Assembly: GCF_018687455.1 (NCBI RefSeq)
Contig: NZ_CP061291.1
Location: 248,001-312,000, forward strand
Origin: Polynucleobacter sp. TSB-Sco08W16
Lineage (GTDB): Bacteria > Pseudomonadota > Gammaproteobacteria > Burkholderiales > Burkholderiaceae
DNA: 64,000 bases
Reading direction: 5' to 3'
A program made the position numbers and the translations under genes. Below are positions 18,456-26,704 of this stretch, piece after piece (positions within the stretch are counted from its first letter, which is position 1; each line of letters opens with the position of its first letter). The notes under the pieces are model-generated. The model searched no databases and was not told the DNA's origin. It was given only the letters and a program-made list of their open reading frames with translations.

Positions 18456-19589
18456 TTACTTGGGCTGATAAGGGGTGTAGCCAGTTACTTCTAGCTTATA
18501 GCCGGATAGGCTTGGTACGGGGCTTGGGTTGGCTAGCAAACGCATCTTACCCACACCAATATCTTTCAGGATCTGGGCGCCGATACCGTAGCTACGGAAA
18601 TCTGTTTTACGAGCCAAAGGCTTTATTACTTCCTCTTTCGATTGATTGAGCTTTTGAAATTGTGCCAACCAATCAGCATCATTGGGGGCAGCAATGCCTG
18701 CGGCATTGAGTAAAACGGCAACTCCTGCTGGAGCAGCTGCTAACTGTTGAAGAGCCTGAGCTAGTGGCCATGAATGGGTACTGACATTAGCATCTAAAAA
18801 GTCGAGCACTGTAACGGGCTCATGTACGCGCACCAGCGTTTCTTCAGCCTCTGATGGTTTGCCATTGACAAGCGCAATATGAATGCATGAGCTTGGGGTA
18901 TCACGGTAAATGATGCCTTCAAACTTACCCCAGGGAGTGATGAATTCGCGAACACCTTCACGCACCACAATACTTTCATGTTGGCTGCGATATTGAATGA
19001 GGTCAGCGATGCTACCAATTTTGAGTTGATGCTCTTTGGCAAACTCTAGCAAGTCTGGCAAGCGCGCCATGCTGCCATCATCCTTCATGATTTCGCAAAT
19101 CACTGATGTCGGTGAGCAACCTGCCATCGCAGCAAGATCACAACCTGCTTCAGTGTGGCCAGATCGAATCAATACTCCGCCTGGTTGAGCCATCAAAGGA
19201 AACACGTGGCCTGGCTGAACTAAGTCGCTTGGTTTGGCGTTAGATGCTACGGCAGTTTTAATGGTAAGGGCGCGATCTGCTGCAGAGATACCAGTGGTCA
19301 CACCGCTGGCAGCTTCAATAGAGACTGTGAAGTTGGTACCCATTGAAGTGCCGTTATCGCGCACCATCAATGGCAAATTTAGTTGCTGACAGCGTTCACG
19401 GGTTAGGGTCAGGCAAATAAGTCCACGACCATGCTTGGCCATGAAATTGACTGCCTCAGCACTAACGTGATCTGCCGCCAAGACTAAATCACCTTCATTC
19501 TCACGATCTTCTTCATCAACAAGAATGACCATCCGGCCAGCGCGGAGCTCGGCAATGATTTCTTCGGTGGAGGTAAGGGTATTTGGCAT
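18456..19589 (-). CDS. ribB: DHBP synthase fused to a degenerate GTP cyclohydrolase II-like domain (RibBX type)
   Basis: Residues 1-205 are a full 3,4-dihydroxy-2-butanone 4-phosphate synthase with DEEDREN at 25-31 and RSGHTEAGCDL at 142-152. Residues 206-377 resemble GTP cyclohydrolase II. However, the region that should hold the three zinc cysteines reads RVHEPVTVLDFL (from 254) and has no cysteine after residue 235. The C-terminal RSYGIGAQIL-x-D block is kept. Such fusions without cyclohydrolase residues are a known proteobacterial variant (RibBX). So this gene should supply only the ribB reaction, and a separate ribA is expected elsewhere. First gene of ribB-ribH-nusB; I saw no FMN riboswitch upstream. 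Confidence 0.92.
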   Translation of the reverse strand: MPNTLTSTEEIIAELRAGRMVILVDEEDRENEGDLVLAADHVSAEAVNFMAKHGRGLICLTLTRERCQQLNLPLMVRDNGTSMGTNFTVSIEAASGVTTGISAADRALTIKTAVASNAKPSDLVQPGHVFPLMAQPGGVLIRSGHTEAGCDLAAMAGCSPTSVICEIMKDDGSMARLPDLLEFAKEHQLKIGSIADLIQYRSQHESIVVREGVREFITPWGKFEGIIYRDTPSSCIHIALVNGKPSEAEETLVRVHEPVTVLDFLDANVSTHSWPLAQALQQLAAAPAGVAVLLNAAGIAAPNDADWLAQFQKLNQSKEEVIKPLARKTDFRSYGIGAQILKDIGVGKMRLLANPSPVPSLSGYKLEVTGYTPYQPK

Positions 19590-19724
19590 AGCCTACTATT
19601 TTAAGCTGAGCAGGCAATTGTCGTTAACCTCGTAGTTGATCCCCTAAGGCAATCTTCTCTTTTTCTGACGGTAAGAGCCTCTAGCCCCTGTTTTATAGCT
19701 TATCAAAGCCCTAGAAAATGTCGT

Positions 19725-20048
19725 ATGCGCTCAGAAACCCCGAATGGATTCATTTTGCTAGAGGTTTTAGTGGCAATGAGCCTCATTTTGGGCGTTTGGA
19801 TGACTTCTGTTGGTGCTTATCAAGGTCTAGCCCTGCGGCTAGCTCAGCAAGAAGGAAGACGATCAGAACTTAGGCTGGATTTTGATACTTATGAACTCGC
19901 TGAGCAACTTAGGGTCAATAGCAATCAAGCTCATCTTCGTAATACCCCTAATACTTCATCTATAGGTTTAAAGAATGAGTCTTCTCGAATGTCTAGTCGG
20001 AATCACTCTGTGCGTCCTGTTATTAAACCCGCTCTTAAAAACAAGTAG
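19725..20048 (+). CDS. PilV-like minor prepilin
   Basis: A 107-residue prepilin-like protein. The short leader ends in PNG, followed by FILLEVLVAM, so prepilin peptidase would cut after Gly8 and leave Phe as residue 1 and Glu at +5. A hydrophobic helix and a helical region with Arg/Gln/Glu follow. It is shorter than usual PilV proteins (about 140-190), and its last 25 codons overlap the next prepilin gene in another frame, suggesting a shortened or frame-shifted 3' end. It is the first of four overlapping minor-pilin-like genes and is divergent from ribBX. Confidence 0.65.
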   Translation: MRSETPNGFILLEVLVAMSLILGVWMTSVGAYQGLALRLAQQEGRRSELRLDFDTYELAEQLRVNSNQAHLRNTPNTSSIGLKNESSRMSSRNHSVRPVIKPALKNK

Positions 20049-20607
20049 TGATTTGATGGCTAAGCAAATCCAATATGAAAAAACTCAAGCTTTAGCCACA
20101 GAAGCAGAGCGTGCATTAGAGCTAATTGGGCGCGCGATTCGAATGGCTGGTTACCAAAATATCAAATCTAATAACTCAAGCTTCGGTAGAAATAGTTCAC
20201 ATCCCCCAATCGAAATTCAAAAAGGAAATGGTTATCAAAGATCAGACTCCTTAGTGATTAGGCATCAGTTATCTGATGGTATAGATTTTGATTGCCTTGG
20301 AAATGTATTAACTAGCGAACGAACTAAAAATGATTTAGCGCTCCAGGGGTTTTTAGTTAACCAACAGGCTGGCGTAGCAAAAGGGGCTAAGGTAAATGGA
20401 GGCTCGCTTATGTGTCAGTCATTAGATCGTCAGGGGCGTATACAAAATACGACCTTGATGAACGGCATCAACGCCTTGAGGATTGAGGGGCTGGGAGCCC
20501 AATCAAGCTTGGGGCAGCGGTCCTTTAGGATTACCTTAGAAATGACTGATGGAGCCATCATTCAAAAAGCGTTTGAGCGCACTTTTACTACGAGAAATCT
20601 CCCATGA
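19975..20607 (+). CDS. PilW-like minor pilin without a visible leader peptide
   Basis: A 210-residue protein that begins directly with MSLLECLVGITL, which is the mature pilin N-terminus: the conserved glutamate is residue 5 and a hydrophobic helix follows. The rest (RAIRMAGYQNI, NALRIEGLG, RITLEMTDG) fits PilW. No leader with Gly at -1 can be added, because in this frame TAA lies at 19969-19971 with only AGA between it and the ATG at 19975. Either the leader was lost or frame-shifted, or the protein works unprocessed. It overlaps the PilV-like gene by 74 bp. Confidence 0.6.
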   Translation: MSLLECLVGITLCVLLLNPLLKTSSDLMAKQIQYEKTQALATEAERALELIGRAIRMAGYQNIKSNNSSFGRNSSHPPIEIQKGNGYQRSDSLVIRHQLSDGIDFDCLGNVLTSERTKNDLALQGFLVNQQAGVAKGAKVNGGSLMCQSLDRQGRIQNTTLMNGINALRIEGLGAQSSLGQRSFRITLEMTDGAIIQKAFERTFTTRNLP

Positions 20608-20933
20608 TTTTGGCATGGGTTATGTCCTTACTGCTTCTATGCTCATCTCTGATTGTGTACCTAGAGCGATTGACAGTGTTACGTTTAGTTGAAGTGAAAA
20701 CAATCGAATTTTCACAAGAGCGATTTATGGCAGCAGAAACTGCAGTGATCAAATGCGAGAGCCACATCCTTAACCTATCTGCGTTAACAGAGAATGATTG
20801 TTTTATTCAGCCGGCAGGAAAAAACCAATGGCTCATATCTAGTAAAGAGAAGCCAACTATTCAGGTCCATGTCTTAGCAGATGAAAAATCTGGTTTCCTT
20901 ACTCGCCTCAATTGGCGCCAAGCATTTGAATAA
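20604..20933 (+). CDS. PilX-like short membrane-anchored minor pilin component
   Basis: A 109-residue protein with an N-terminal hydrophobic segment (about residues 3-20) and a downstream FMAAETAVIKCE stretch like the A-A-E-x-A-x-R/K segment of PilX and GspK proteins. A second cysteine at about residue 58 could pair with the first. As in the previous gene, no Gly-containing leader is seen. Its ATG overlaps the PilW-like stop as ATGA. The assignment rests on position and this short motif. Confidence 0.45.
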   Translation: MILAWVMSLLLLCSSLIVYLERLTVLRLVEVKTIEFSQERFMAAETAVIKCESHILNLSALTENDCFIQPAGKNQWLISSKEKPTIQVHVLADEKSGFLTRLNWRQAFE

Positions 20934-21480
20934 AAATTTTCAGCCTGATACCGGCGTTAGCTTGCTAGAGATGATGGCAGTAATTTTGATAGTGGCTATT
21001 TCAGCAATAATCACCATGCCACTTTTGCAAGAGCAGATTGCCATTCGTGAAATTGAATTCGTTGCCAGAAGATTTATTGCACATGCTCACTTTGCTCGTC
21101 AGCAAGCATTACACCTGGGGGAGCCAGTAAGGCTAGAGCCTAGCTTGGGCAAATGGGAAAGTGGTTGGGCTGTCTATAGCGCTTGTATTGGTAAGACTAT
21201 CAAACCCTCGTGCGTTAGCAAGACATGGATTTCTCAGGGCAAGACTGACCCCATCTTCTTTAAAGGTGGAGCTAGGCACTTTATTGATCCTCACACAGGC
21301 AAGACAGGCATTCTTTTTAATGCTGCTGGAGCAGCTAAAACAGCCCAAGGTGGATTTGTAGCCAATCGCCTAGTCCTTGGTCATCAGAGGGTTCCCGACC
21401 TAGAGCGCCAGCTGATATTGGGTAGCGGTGGACGCTGGCGCATCTGTGACCCTGCCAGGGATGCAAAGCGATGCCATTGA
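20926..21480 (+). CDS. FimT/GspH-type prepilin
   Basis: Type IV pilus or type II secretion minor prepilin. The processing site is in DTG-VSLLEMMAV, with Glu at +5 and a hydrophobic helix; the FVARRFIAHAHFARQQAL segment and a C-terminal GSGGRWRIC block are typical of FimT/GspH. I prefer TTG at 20926, giving a leader of 10 residues, the usual length, and 184 residues in all. The ATG at 20881 would give a 25-residue leader and a 53-bp overlap with the previous gene. It precedes ribD by 16 bp. Confidence 0.7.
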   Translation: MNKNFQPDTGVSLLEMMAVILIVAISAIITMPLLQEQIAIREIEFVARRFIAHAHFARQQALHLGEPVRLEPSLGKWESGWAVYSACIGKTIKPSCVSKTWISQGKTDPIFFKGGARHFIDPHTGKTGILFNAAGAAKTAQGGFVANRLVLGHQRVPDLERQLILGSGGRWRICDPARDAKRCH

Positions 21481-21496
21481 ATGGTTTAATAGACCC

Positions 21497-22615
21497 ATGT
21501 ATACCGCTGTTGATCACCAATGGATGAGCGAGGCTTTGGCCCAGGCTCAAAAAGCACTTTATTTGGCGAACCCTAATCCGCGGGTAGGTTGCGTCATCGT
21601 TAAAGATGGGCAAGTCATCGGTCGAGGGTTTACTCAACGCGCTGGCGGTTCTCATGCAGAAGTGCAAGCGCTTGCAGATGCTAAAGCAAATGGAAAAGAT
21701 CCTGCTGGCTCTACGATCTATGTCACTCTGGAGCCATGCAGTCATACCGGCCGCACTCCACCATGTGTAGATGGACTCATTGCCGCAAAGCCAGCCAAAG
21801 TCATTACGGCAATGAAGGATCCAAACCCGCTCGTCTCGGGAAATGGTCTGGAGAAACTGAGAGCAGCGGGTATTGAAGTGCAATGTGGCTTGATGGAAAT
21901 GGAAGCGCAAGCATTCAATCGTGGATTCATATCCAGAATGACTCGAGGTCTACCGTGGGTACGCTTGAAGATAGCCGCAAGTCTTGATGGAAAAACCGCT
22001 TTACCAAATGGTGAAAGTCAGTGGATTACTGGCCCTCTTGCTAGGGCTGATGGGCATCATTGGCGCGCTCAAGCCTGTGCAATTGTGACTGGTGTCGGTA
22101 CTGTTAAAGAGGATGATCCTTCTCTGAATGTACGAGAAGTTGAAACGCAACGTCAGCCTTGGCGAATTATTGTGGACTCTAAATTAGAGACGCCGACCAA
22201 TGCCAAGATTTTGAATAATCTAGATCAGTCTGGCGCTATGATTATTTGTGCCAGCATGAATACTGCAGAACAACAAGAAAAAGCCAAGGCCTTTGAGGCT
22301 AGAGGAATTGAAGTAATTACCATGGCTAACGTATCTGGTAAGGTGGATTTACCGGGACTCTTTGCTTATCTTGCGCAAGAGCGAGAGATGAATGAGATTC
22401 ATGTGGAGTCAGGCTTTAAGCTCAATGGCTCAATGCTCAGAGAAGATTGTGTGGATGAGCTTTTGCTCTATTACGCCCCATTTTTTATGGGTGAAGGTAT
22501 TGGCATAGCAAATGTACCAGCATTGCCGTCCTTAAAGTCTCGAGATGACTGGCAAATTATTGACCAAAGCTTGCTTGGCAATGATTTCAGGCTCAGACTA
22601 ATTAAACGCCCATAA
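21497..22615 (+). CDS. ribD: bifunctional pyrimidine deaminase/reductase of riboflavin synthesis
   Basis: Two consecutive riboflavin steps: deamination of the 2,5-diaminopyrimidine and reduction of its ribosyl side chain. The N-terminal deaminase has the zinc ligands His53 (in SHAEVQ), Cys81 and Cys90 (PCSHTGRTPPC); the reductase domain starts near residue 150 (PWVRLKIAASLDGK). I chose ATG 21497 (372 residues), 16 bp after the fimT-like stop; frames opening at 21428 or 21461 overlap that gene and add residues not expected in RibD. ribE follows 32 bp later. Confidence 0.93.
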   Translation: MYTAVDHQWMSEALAQAQKALYLANPNPRVGCVIVKDGQVIGRGFTQRAGGSHAEVQALADAKANGKDPAGSTIYVTLEPCSHTGRTPPCVDGLIAAKPAKVITAMKDPNPLVSGNGLEKLRAAGIEVQCGLMEMEAQAFNRGFISRMTRGLPWVRLKIAASLDGKTALPNGESQWITGPLARADGHHWRAQACAIVTGVGTVKEDDPSLNVREVETQRQPWRIIVDSKLETPTNAKILNNLDQSGAMIICASMNTAEQQEKAKAFEARGIEVITMANVSGKVDLPGLFAYLAQEREMNEIHVESGFKLNGSMLREDCVDELLLYYAPFFMGEGIGIANVPALPSLKSRDDWQIIDQSLLGNDFRLRLIKRP

Positions 22616-22647
22616 AGATCTCAACAAGAAGAATTAAAATTAACGCT

Positions 22648-23265
22648 ATGTTCACTGGAATCATCACTGCCGTAGGTCAAATCAAAAGCGCTCAAGCAAA
22701 AGGCGATGGCTTGCACTTAGTTGTTGAAGTTCCTTCGGGTTATTTGGATGATGTGGCGCTTGGAGACAGTATTGCCATTCAGGGGGCCTGCATGACAGCA
22801 ACTGACTTTGATGGCAATACCTTTGCTTTGGATATTTCTCGTGAGTCTTTAAATAAGACTGTTGGCTTAGATCAAGTTGGCTCAGTGAATCTAGAAAAAG
22901 CACTTCGATTAAACGATCGACTTGGCGGTCACTTGGTGAGTGGTCACGTTGATGGAGTAGGTAAGGTTGCCCACTTTTCCCAGATTGCTCAAGATGCCTA
23001 CGGATCTTGGCTATTACGCATTGAGGCGCCTAAAGAATTAGCCCCATTCTTGGCCTATAAAGGTTCAATCGTGGTCAATGGCGTATCTCTGACTGTCAAT
23101 AAAACAGAGGATAGTAATAAGGCCTGTGTCGTTGATATCAATATCATCCCGCATACCTTGCAAAATACAACGCTAGGTAATCTCAAGCAGGGCGATGCCG
23201 TAAATTTAGAGATTGATTTGATTGCGCGTTATGTAGCGCGTATGCTTGAAACACAAGTTAAATAA
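22648..23265 (+). CDS. ribE: riboflavin synthase alpha subunit
   Basis: Dismutates two 6,7-dimethyl-8-ribityllumazine molecules to riboflavin. The 205-residue protein has the two expected tandem barrels, each with its own signature: MFTGII at the N-terminus and LVSGHVDGVG near residue 98. A SLTV-x-K segment in the second repeat is also present. It is co-directional with ribD, while ribB and ribH are on the other strand about 3 kb away. Confidence 0.95.
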   Translation: MFTGIITAVGQIKSAQAKGDGLHLVVEVPSGYLDDVALGDSIAIQGACMTATDFDGNTFALDISRESLNKTVGLDQVGSVNLEKALRLNDRLGGHLVSGHVDGVGKVAHFSQIAQDAYGSWLLRIEAPKELAPFLAYKGSIVVNGVSLTVNKTEDSNKACVVDINIIPHTLQNTTLGNLKQGDAVNLEIDLIARYVARMLETQVK

Positions 23266-23304
23266 GTGTCAGAGGAGCTGACTCACTACCTTATTTATTT
23301 TTTT
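23260..23304 (+). terminator. probable terminator after ribE, overlapping the queC 3' end
   Basis: AAATAAG at 23260-23266 pairs with CTTATTT at 23290-23296, with an inner GTCAG/CTGAC hairpin, followed by a run of seven T on the + strand. The T-run lies within the last codons of the convergent queC. The reverse direction lacks a good T-run, so it should act mainly on ribD-ribE transcripts. Confidence 0.5.
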
Positions 23305-24034
23305 GATAGCGTGTTGGATCGCTTACATTAGCCTGCTTAAAGCCTGCTTGTCTTAGGCGGCAAGATTCGCATTCGCCACAGGCTTCACCTAAATCATTAG
23401 CTTGATAGCAAGACACTGTCTGTGAGTAATCCACACCAAGAGTGCTACCCAACTGAATAATTTCAGCTTTGGTGAGTTGGATAATGGGCGCATGAACACG
23501 GAAGCGATGGTCATTATTGACTGCTTCTACACCAACTTTAGTGGCTAGGTTAGCCATGGCTTCAAAAGAGGATACGTATTCTGGGCGGCAATCAGGGTAG
23601 CCCGAGTAGTCTACAGAGTTCGCTCCATAGAACACATCTAAACCACCGAGTGATTCAGCCCAACCTAAGGCTAGAGATAGCAAAATCGTGTTGCGTGCTG
23701 GGACGTAGGTCACCGGGATTTCTTGATCTTTGCCTGGAATGATAGGCACAGCAATCGATGAGTCCGTTAATGCTGAGCCACCAAAACGTGTTAAATCGAG
23801 ATTGACAACTTCATGACGCGCGACGCCAATTTGTTTGGCAATATGTTTCGCAGCAGCTAATTCAGAGGAGTGGCGTTGACCATAGCCTACTGATAGGGCA
23901 TAAGGCGAGTAGCCCAAGTCTTTTGCTAGCGCAAGCACGGTAGTGGAATCTAAGCCACCCGAAAATAAAATGACTGCAGGTGCCCCAGACTTGCGTGGCG
24001 CGATATTCTGAAAGGCTGCAGACAGCTTAGACAT
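23291..24034 (-). CDS. queC: 7-cyano-7-deazaguanine synthase
   Basis: ATP-dependent conversion of 7-carboxy-7-deazaguanine to preQ0 in the queuosine pathway. The 247-residue PP-loop protein has SGGLDS at 25-30, the NTILLSLALG helix and a C-terminal zinc site of Cys209, Cys219, Cys222 and Cys225. It follows cpoB by 5 bp as the last gene of the Tol-Pal transcript, a common arrangement in betaproteobacteria and pseudomonads. Confidence 0.95.
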   Translation of the reverse strand: MSKLSAAFQNIAPRKSGAPAVILFSGGLDSTTVLALAKDLGYSPYALSVGYGQRHSSELAAAKHIAKQIGVARHEVVNLDLTRFGGSALTDSSIAVPIIPGKDQEIPVTYVPARNTILLSLALGWAESLGGLDVFYGANSVDYSGYPDCRPEYVSSFEAMANLATKVGVEAVNNDHRFRVHAPIIQLTKAEIIQLGSTLGVDYSQTVSCYQANDLGEACGECESCRLRQAGFKQANVSDPTRYQKNK

Positions 24035-24039
24035 GAAGA

Positions 24040-24771
24040 TTACTTAGTAGCGGCGATGAATTGCTGCGCATCTTTAGCCGCATCAGTATCTGGATATTTA
24101 GCAATGATCTCGCTAAATGTTTTCTTAGCTGCCGCTTTATTACCACTCTCTAGCTGTGAATTACCCAATGTCAACATCGCTCCTGGAATGCGTGGATGAG
24201 TTGGATATTTTTTAATGAGACTTTGTAGTTGGTTGATAGCGCCAGCGTAATCTTTGTTGGCGTATTTGCTATTGCCACCCCAGTAAAGCGCAAGAGGCAG
24301 GTAGGGGCTCTTAGGATATTTTGCTGTAAATGCAGAAAATCCTTCATCTGCCTTTTTCAGATTGCCAGCTTGGAACGATTTAAGTGCATCGTCGTAAGCT
24401 TTTTTCTCGCCAGGCTGCACCGTGCCACTAACGCCTTCAATCGTTACTGTACGAGGTTCAAAATTACCTAAACGAGTATCTAGATCTTGGTAATAAGTCT
24501 TCTGACTAGAAGAAATATCTTCACCTTGTTTCTCCAGGTTTTCAATCTTGCCGCGTAGCTCAGCATTGTCTGCTTTGAGCTTCTCAATTTCACCCTGCAA
24601 TTCAAGCTGGGTGGTAGCTAAAGACTTACGCAAATCCAAAATAGCCTTACGCGCCTCGTCATCTGAGAATAGAGCCCAAGCACTATTGGAAGCACTTAAG
24701 CAAACGAGTGCGGCACTTAAACAAAACGCTCGTGAGAGCGTTTGTTTGAAAGCGTGAGAAGGGCTCTTCAT
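24040..24771 (-). CDS. cpoB: Tol-Pal system coordinator protein CpoB (YbgF)
   Basis: Periplasmic protein that links the Tol-Pal complex to peptidoglycan synthesis during constriction. It has an N-terminal signal peptide of about 33 residues ending SNSAWA, then a coiled coil from about residue 45 to 100 (LQGEIEKLKADNAELRGKI). Tandem TPR-like repeats run from about 125 to 240 (FSAFTAKYPKSPYLPLALYW, then two more). Total length is 243. The stop of pal and the ATG of cpoB abut. Confidence 0.92.
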   Translation of the reverse strand: MKSPSHAFKQTLSRAFCLSAALVCLSASNSAWALFSDDEARKAILDLRKSLATTQLELQGEIEKLKADNAELRGKIENLEKQGEDISSSQKTYYQDLDTRLGNFEPRTVTIEGVSGTVQPGEKKAYDDALKSFQAGNLKKADEGFSAFTAKYPKSPYLPLALYWGGNSKYANKDYAGAINQLQSLIKKYPTHPRIPGAMLTLGNSQLESGNKAAAKKTFSEIIAKYPDTDAAKDAQQFIAATK

Positions 24772-25278
24772 TTAGTTCGTAATGTAAACAATATCAGCGC
24801 GGCGATTTTCTGCCCAAGCAGATTCTGTATCACCTTCAGCCTTTGGCTTTTCTTTGCCAAAACTTACTGCTTCCATTTGATCGTCAGATACGCCCATCAA
24901 GTTCAATGATTTACGCACAGCATCTGAACGACGCTGACCCAATGCCAAGTTGTATTCAGCAGTGCCACGTTCGTCGGTGTTACCTTGAATGATGATCTTC
25001 TGTTTTGGATTTGCTTTTAAGTAGCTTGCATGGGCAGACAACATCTTTTGATATTTGGTCTGAACGGTGTATTCATCAAATCCGAAATAAACACTTTTCT
25101 CAAAGAGTGGGCTCTTAGGATCATTCCATGGCTGTGAGCCAAAGCTGCCACTACCACTACCGCTCCCATTGGCACCGTCAGTGTCATCTAATTTCACGCT
25201 TGAACAAGCCGCCATCAAAAATGCTGTTGCACCAATCAGGGCAAATGTAGCGGCACGACGTGCGATAGAAACTTTCAT
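24772..25278 (-). CDS. pal: peptidoglycan-associated lipoprotein Pal
   Basis: Outer-membrane lipoprotein that binds peptidoglycan and is positioned by TolA/TolB. The lipobox is LMAAC with acylated Cys25, followed by a Gly/Ser-rich linker and an OmpA-like domain with the NTDERGTAEYN and LGQRRSDAV peptidoglycan-binding residues. I start at ATG 25278 (168 residues), preceded by AAAAGGAAAA; the upstream extension to 25332 would place 18 unrelated residues before the signal peptide. Confidence 0.95.
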   Translation of the reverse strand: MKVSIARRAATFALIGATAFLMAACSSVKLDDTDGANGSGSGSGSFGSQPWNDPKSPLFEKSVYFGFDEYTVQTKYQKMLSAHASYLKANPKQKIIIQGNTDERGTAEYNLALGQRRSDAVRKSLNLMGVSDDQMEAVSFGKEKPKAEGDTESAWAENRRADIVYITN

Positions 25279-25372
25279 GATTTTCCTTTTCCTGCAAACT
25301 CTGTAAGTAATTGAATTAGGCCCTAGGCTCATAGCAATATTATGCCCCTAAGCTTCTCAAAAGTGCTTATTT

Positions 25373-25389
25373 CACCCTGAAAAAGGGTG
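25373..25389 (-). promoter_or_regulatory. hairpin between tolB and pal
   Basis: CACCCT and AGGGTG form a 6-bp stem with a 5-base loop beginning right after the tolB stop. No T-run follows, so it is more likely an RNA stability or attenuation element that adjusts Pal relative to TolB than a full terminator. Confidence 0.35.
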
Positions 25390-25390
25390 T

Positions 25391-26701
25391 TTAGTCCATG
25401 AAGGGGCCCCAAGAAGGCTGACGTACATCGGATCCTGGGATGCTAAGCACCTGCTTCGAGTTGCCGTCAACGGAAACTGCCGCTAAGACACGCTTCCCGT
25501 TCACTTTAGTTGAGTAGAGAACATAGCGACCATTAGCAGCAAAGGAGGGTGATTCATCGCTTGTACCGTCAGTTAATGCTTGGGCATCACCAGTTGCGAG
25601 ATTGAGGATGTAGAGTCGATATGCACCACCAATGTTGGCGATGTAGGCCAAATATTTCCCATCTGGAGAAATGCGTGGCGATGTCACAAAGCCTTGCTTA
25701 AAGGTAACGCGTTTTGCACCTTCGACCTGCTCGCCATCTGCACTCATGCGATAGATCTGTGGATTGCCCCCACGATCACTTGTGAAGTAAATGTAACGAC
25801 CATCAGCTGAGTATTGTGGTTCTGTATCAATCGTGCTGCCACGAGTTAAGCGATGCAATCCAGTCCCATCCGCATTAATGCCGTAGATTTGAGTATTGCC
25901 ATCTTTCGAAAGTGAGATGGCGAGCTGTTTCCCATCGGGTGACCATGCTGGCGCACTATTGTTCCCTTTTTGGTTGGAAAGAGAAATACGACGACCAGTT
26001 GCTAATTCATGAACATAGATTACAGGCTTGCGATCTTCAAATGAAACGTAAGCCACTTTCTTGCCATCAGGTGACCATGATGGAGAGATGATCGGCTCTC
26101 CGCTATTCATCGCATTGCGAATATTTTGACCATCAGCGTCAGAGATCACGAGGCGATAGCGCTTGCCATCCTTGATTACATAAGATAGACGGGTAGAGAA
26201 GACGCCGCGCTCACCTAAGAGTTTGAAGATGATGTCATCGGCAATTTTATGGGCTACTGCACGCAAATTATCGGCGCTGGAGTTGAGATTTAAGCCGCCA
26301 AGGCTTTGGGATTTACGAATGTCGAATAATTTGTAATGAATTTCAAATTGGCTGGGGCCAGTCTGAACAACCGAACCAACAGCTAAGGCATCTGCACCAC
26401 GTGCTGCCCATGATTTGTAATTTGGCGTACCGTCATCACTCTCAACGGCATTACCATTCTCAGTATTTTTAAAGTAACCGCTACGCGCTAGGTCTTGTCG
26501 AATGATTTCAGTAACACTAGTGGGTAGTTTGTTTTCATCTTTGAAACGCATGACTGCGATCGGATAAAGCGATTGACCAACACCAGTGATTTCAATATTC
26601 ATCTGCGCAAATACTGGACTTGCAATACTGAAGACTAAAGCGGCAAGTGCAATATTGACGAATTGCAATTTAAAAACCATTTTTTTCATTAACTGCAACA
26701 T
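25391..26701 (-). CDS. tolB: Tol-Pal system protein TolB
   Basis: Periplasmic protein that shuttles between Pal and TolA. The 436-residue precursor has a signal peptide ending around PVFAQ (about residue 32), an N-terminal alpha/beta domain with FKDENKLP, and a six-bladed beta-propeller. The propeller's repeated SWSPDGK, AWSPDGK and RISPDGK motifs run from about residue 205 onward. It starts 3 bp after the tolA stop. Several Met codons within the first seven residues leave the exact start uncertain by a few codons. Confidence 0.95.
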   Translation of the reverse strand: MLQLMKKMVFKLQFVNIALAALVFSIASPVFAQMNIEITGVGQSLYPIAVMRFKDENKLPTSVTEIIRQDLARSGYFKNTENGNAVESDDGTPNYKSWAARGADALAVGSVVQTGPSQFEIHYKLFDIRKSQSLGGLNLNSSADNLRAVAHKIADDIIFKLLGERGVFSTRLSYVIKDGKRYRLVISDADGQNIRNAMNSGEPIISPSWSPDGKKVAYVSFEDRKPVIYVHELATGRRISLSNQKGNNSAPAWSPDGKQLAISLSKDGNTQIYGINADGTGLHRLTRGSTIDTEPQYSADGRYIYFTSDRGGNPQIYRMSADGEQVEGAKRVTFKQGFVTSPRISPDGKYLAYIANIGGAYRLYILNLATGDAQALTDGTSDESPSFAANGRYVLYSTKVNGKRVLAAVSVDGNSKQVLSIPGSDVRQPSWGPFMD

Positions 26702-26704
26702 GCT

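Noticed and set aside
19590..19724. Possible FMN riboswitch upstream of the ribB fusion
   Set aside because: I looked for the conserved RFN blocks on the minus strand and found none; only a TATAAA-like -10 is visible.
21335..21910. 191-codon open frame on the minus strand
   Set aside because: Antisense to the FimT-like gene and the zinc-binding part of RibD; no family motif or ribosome site.
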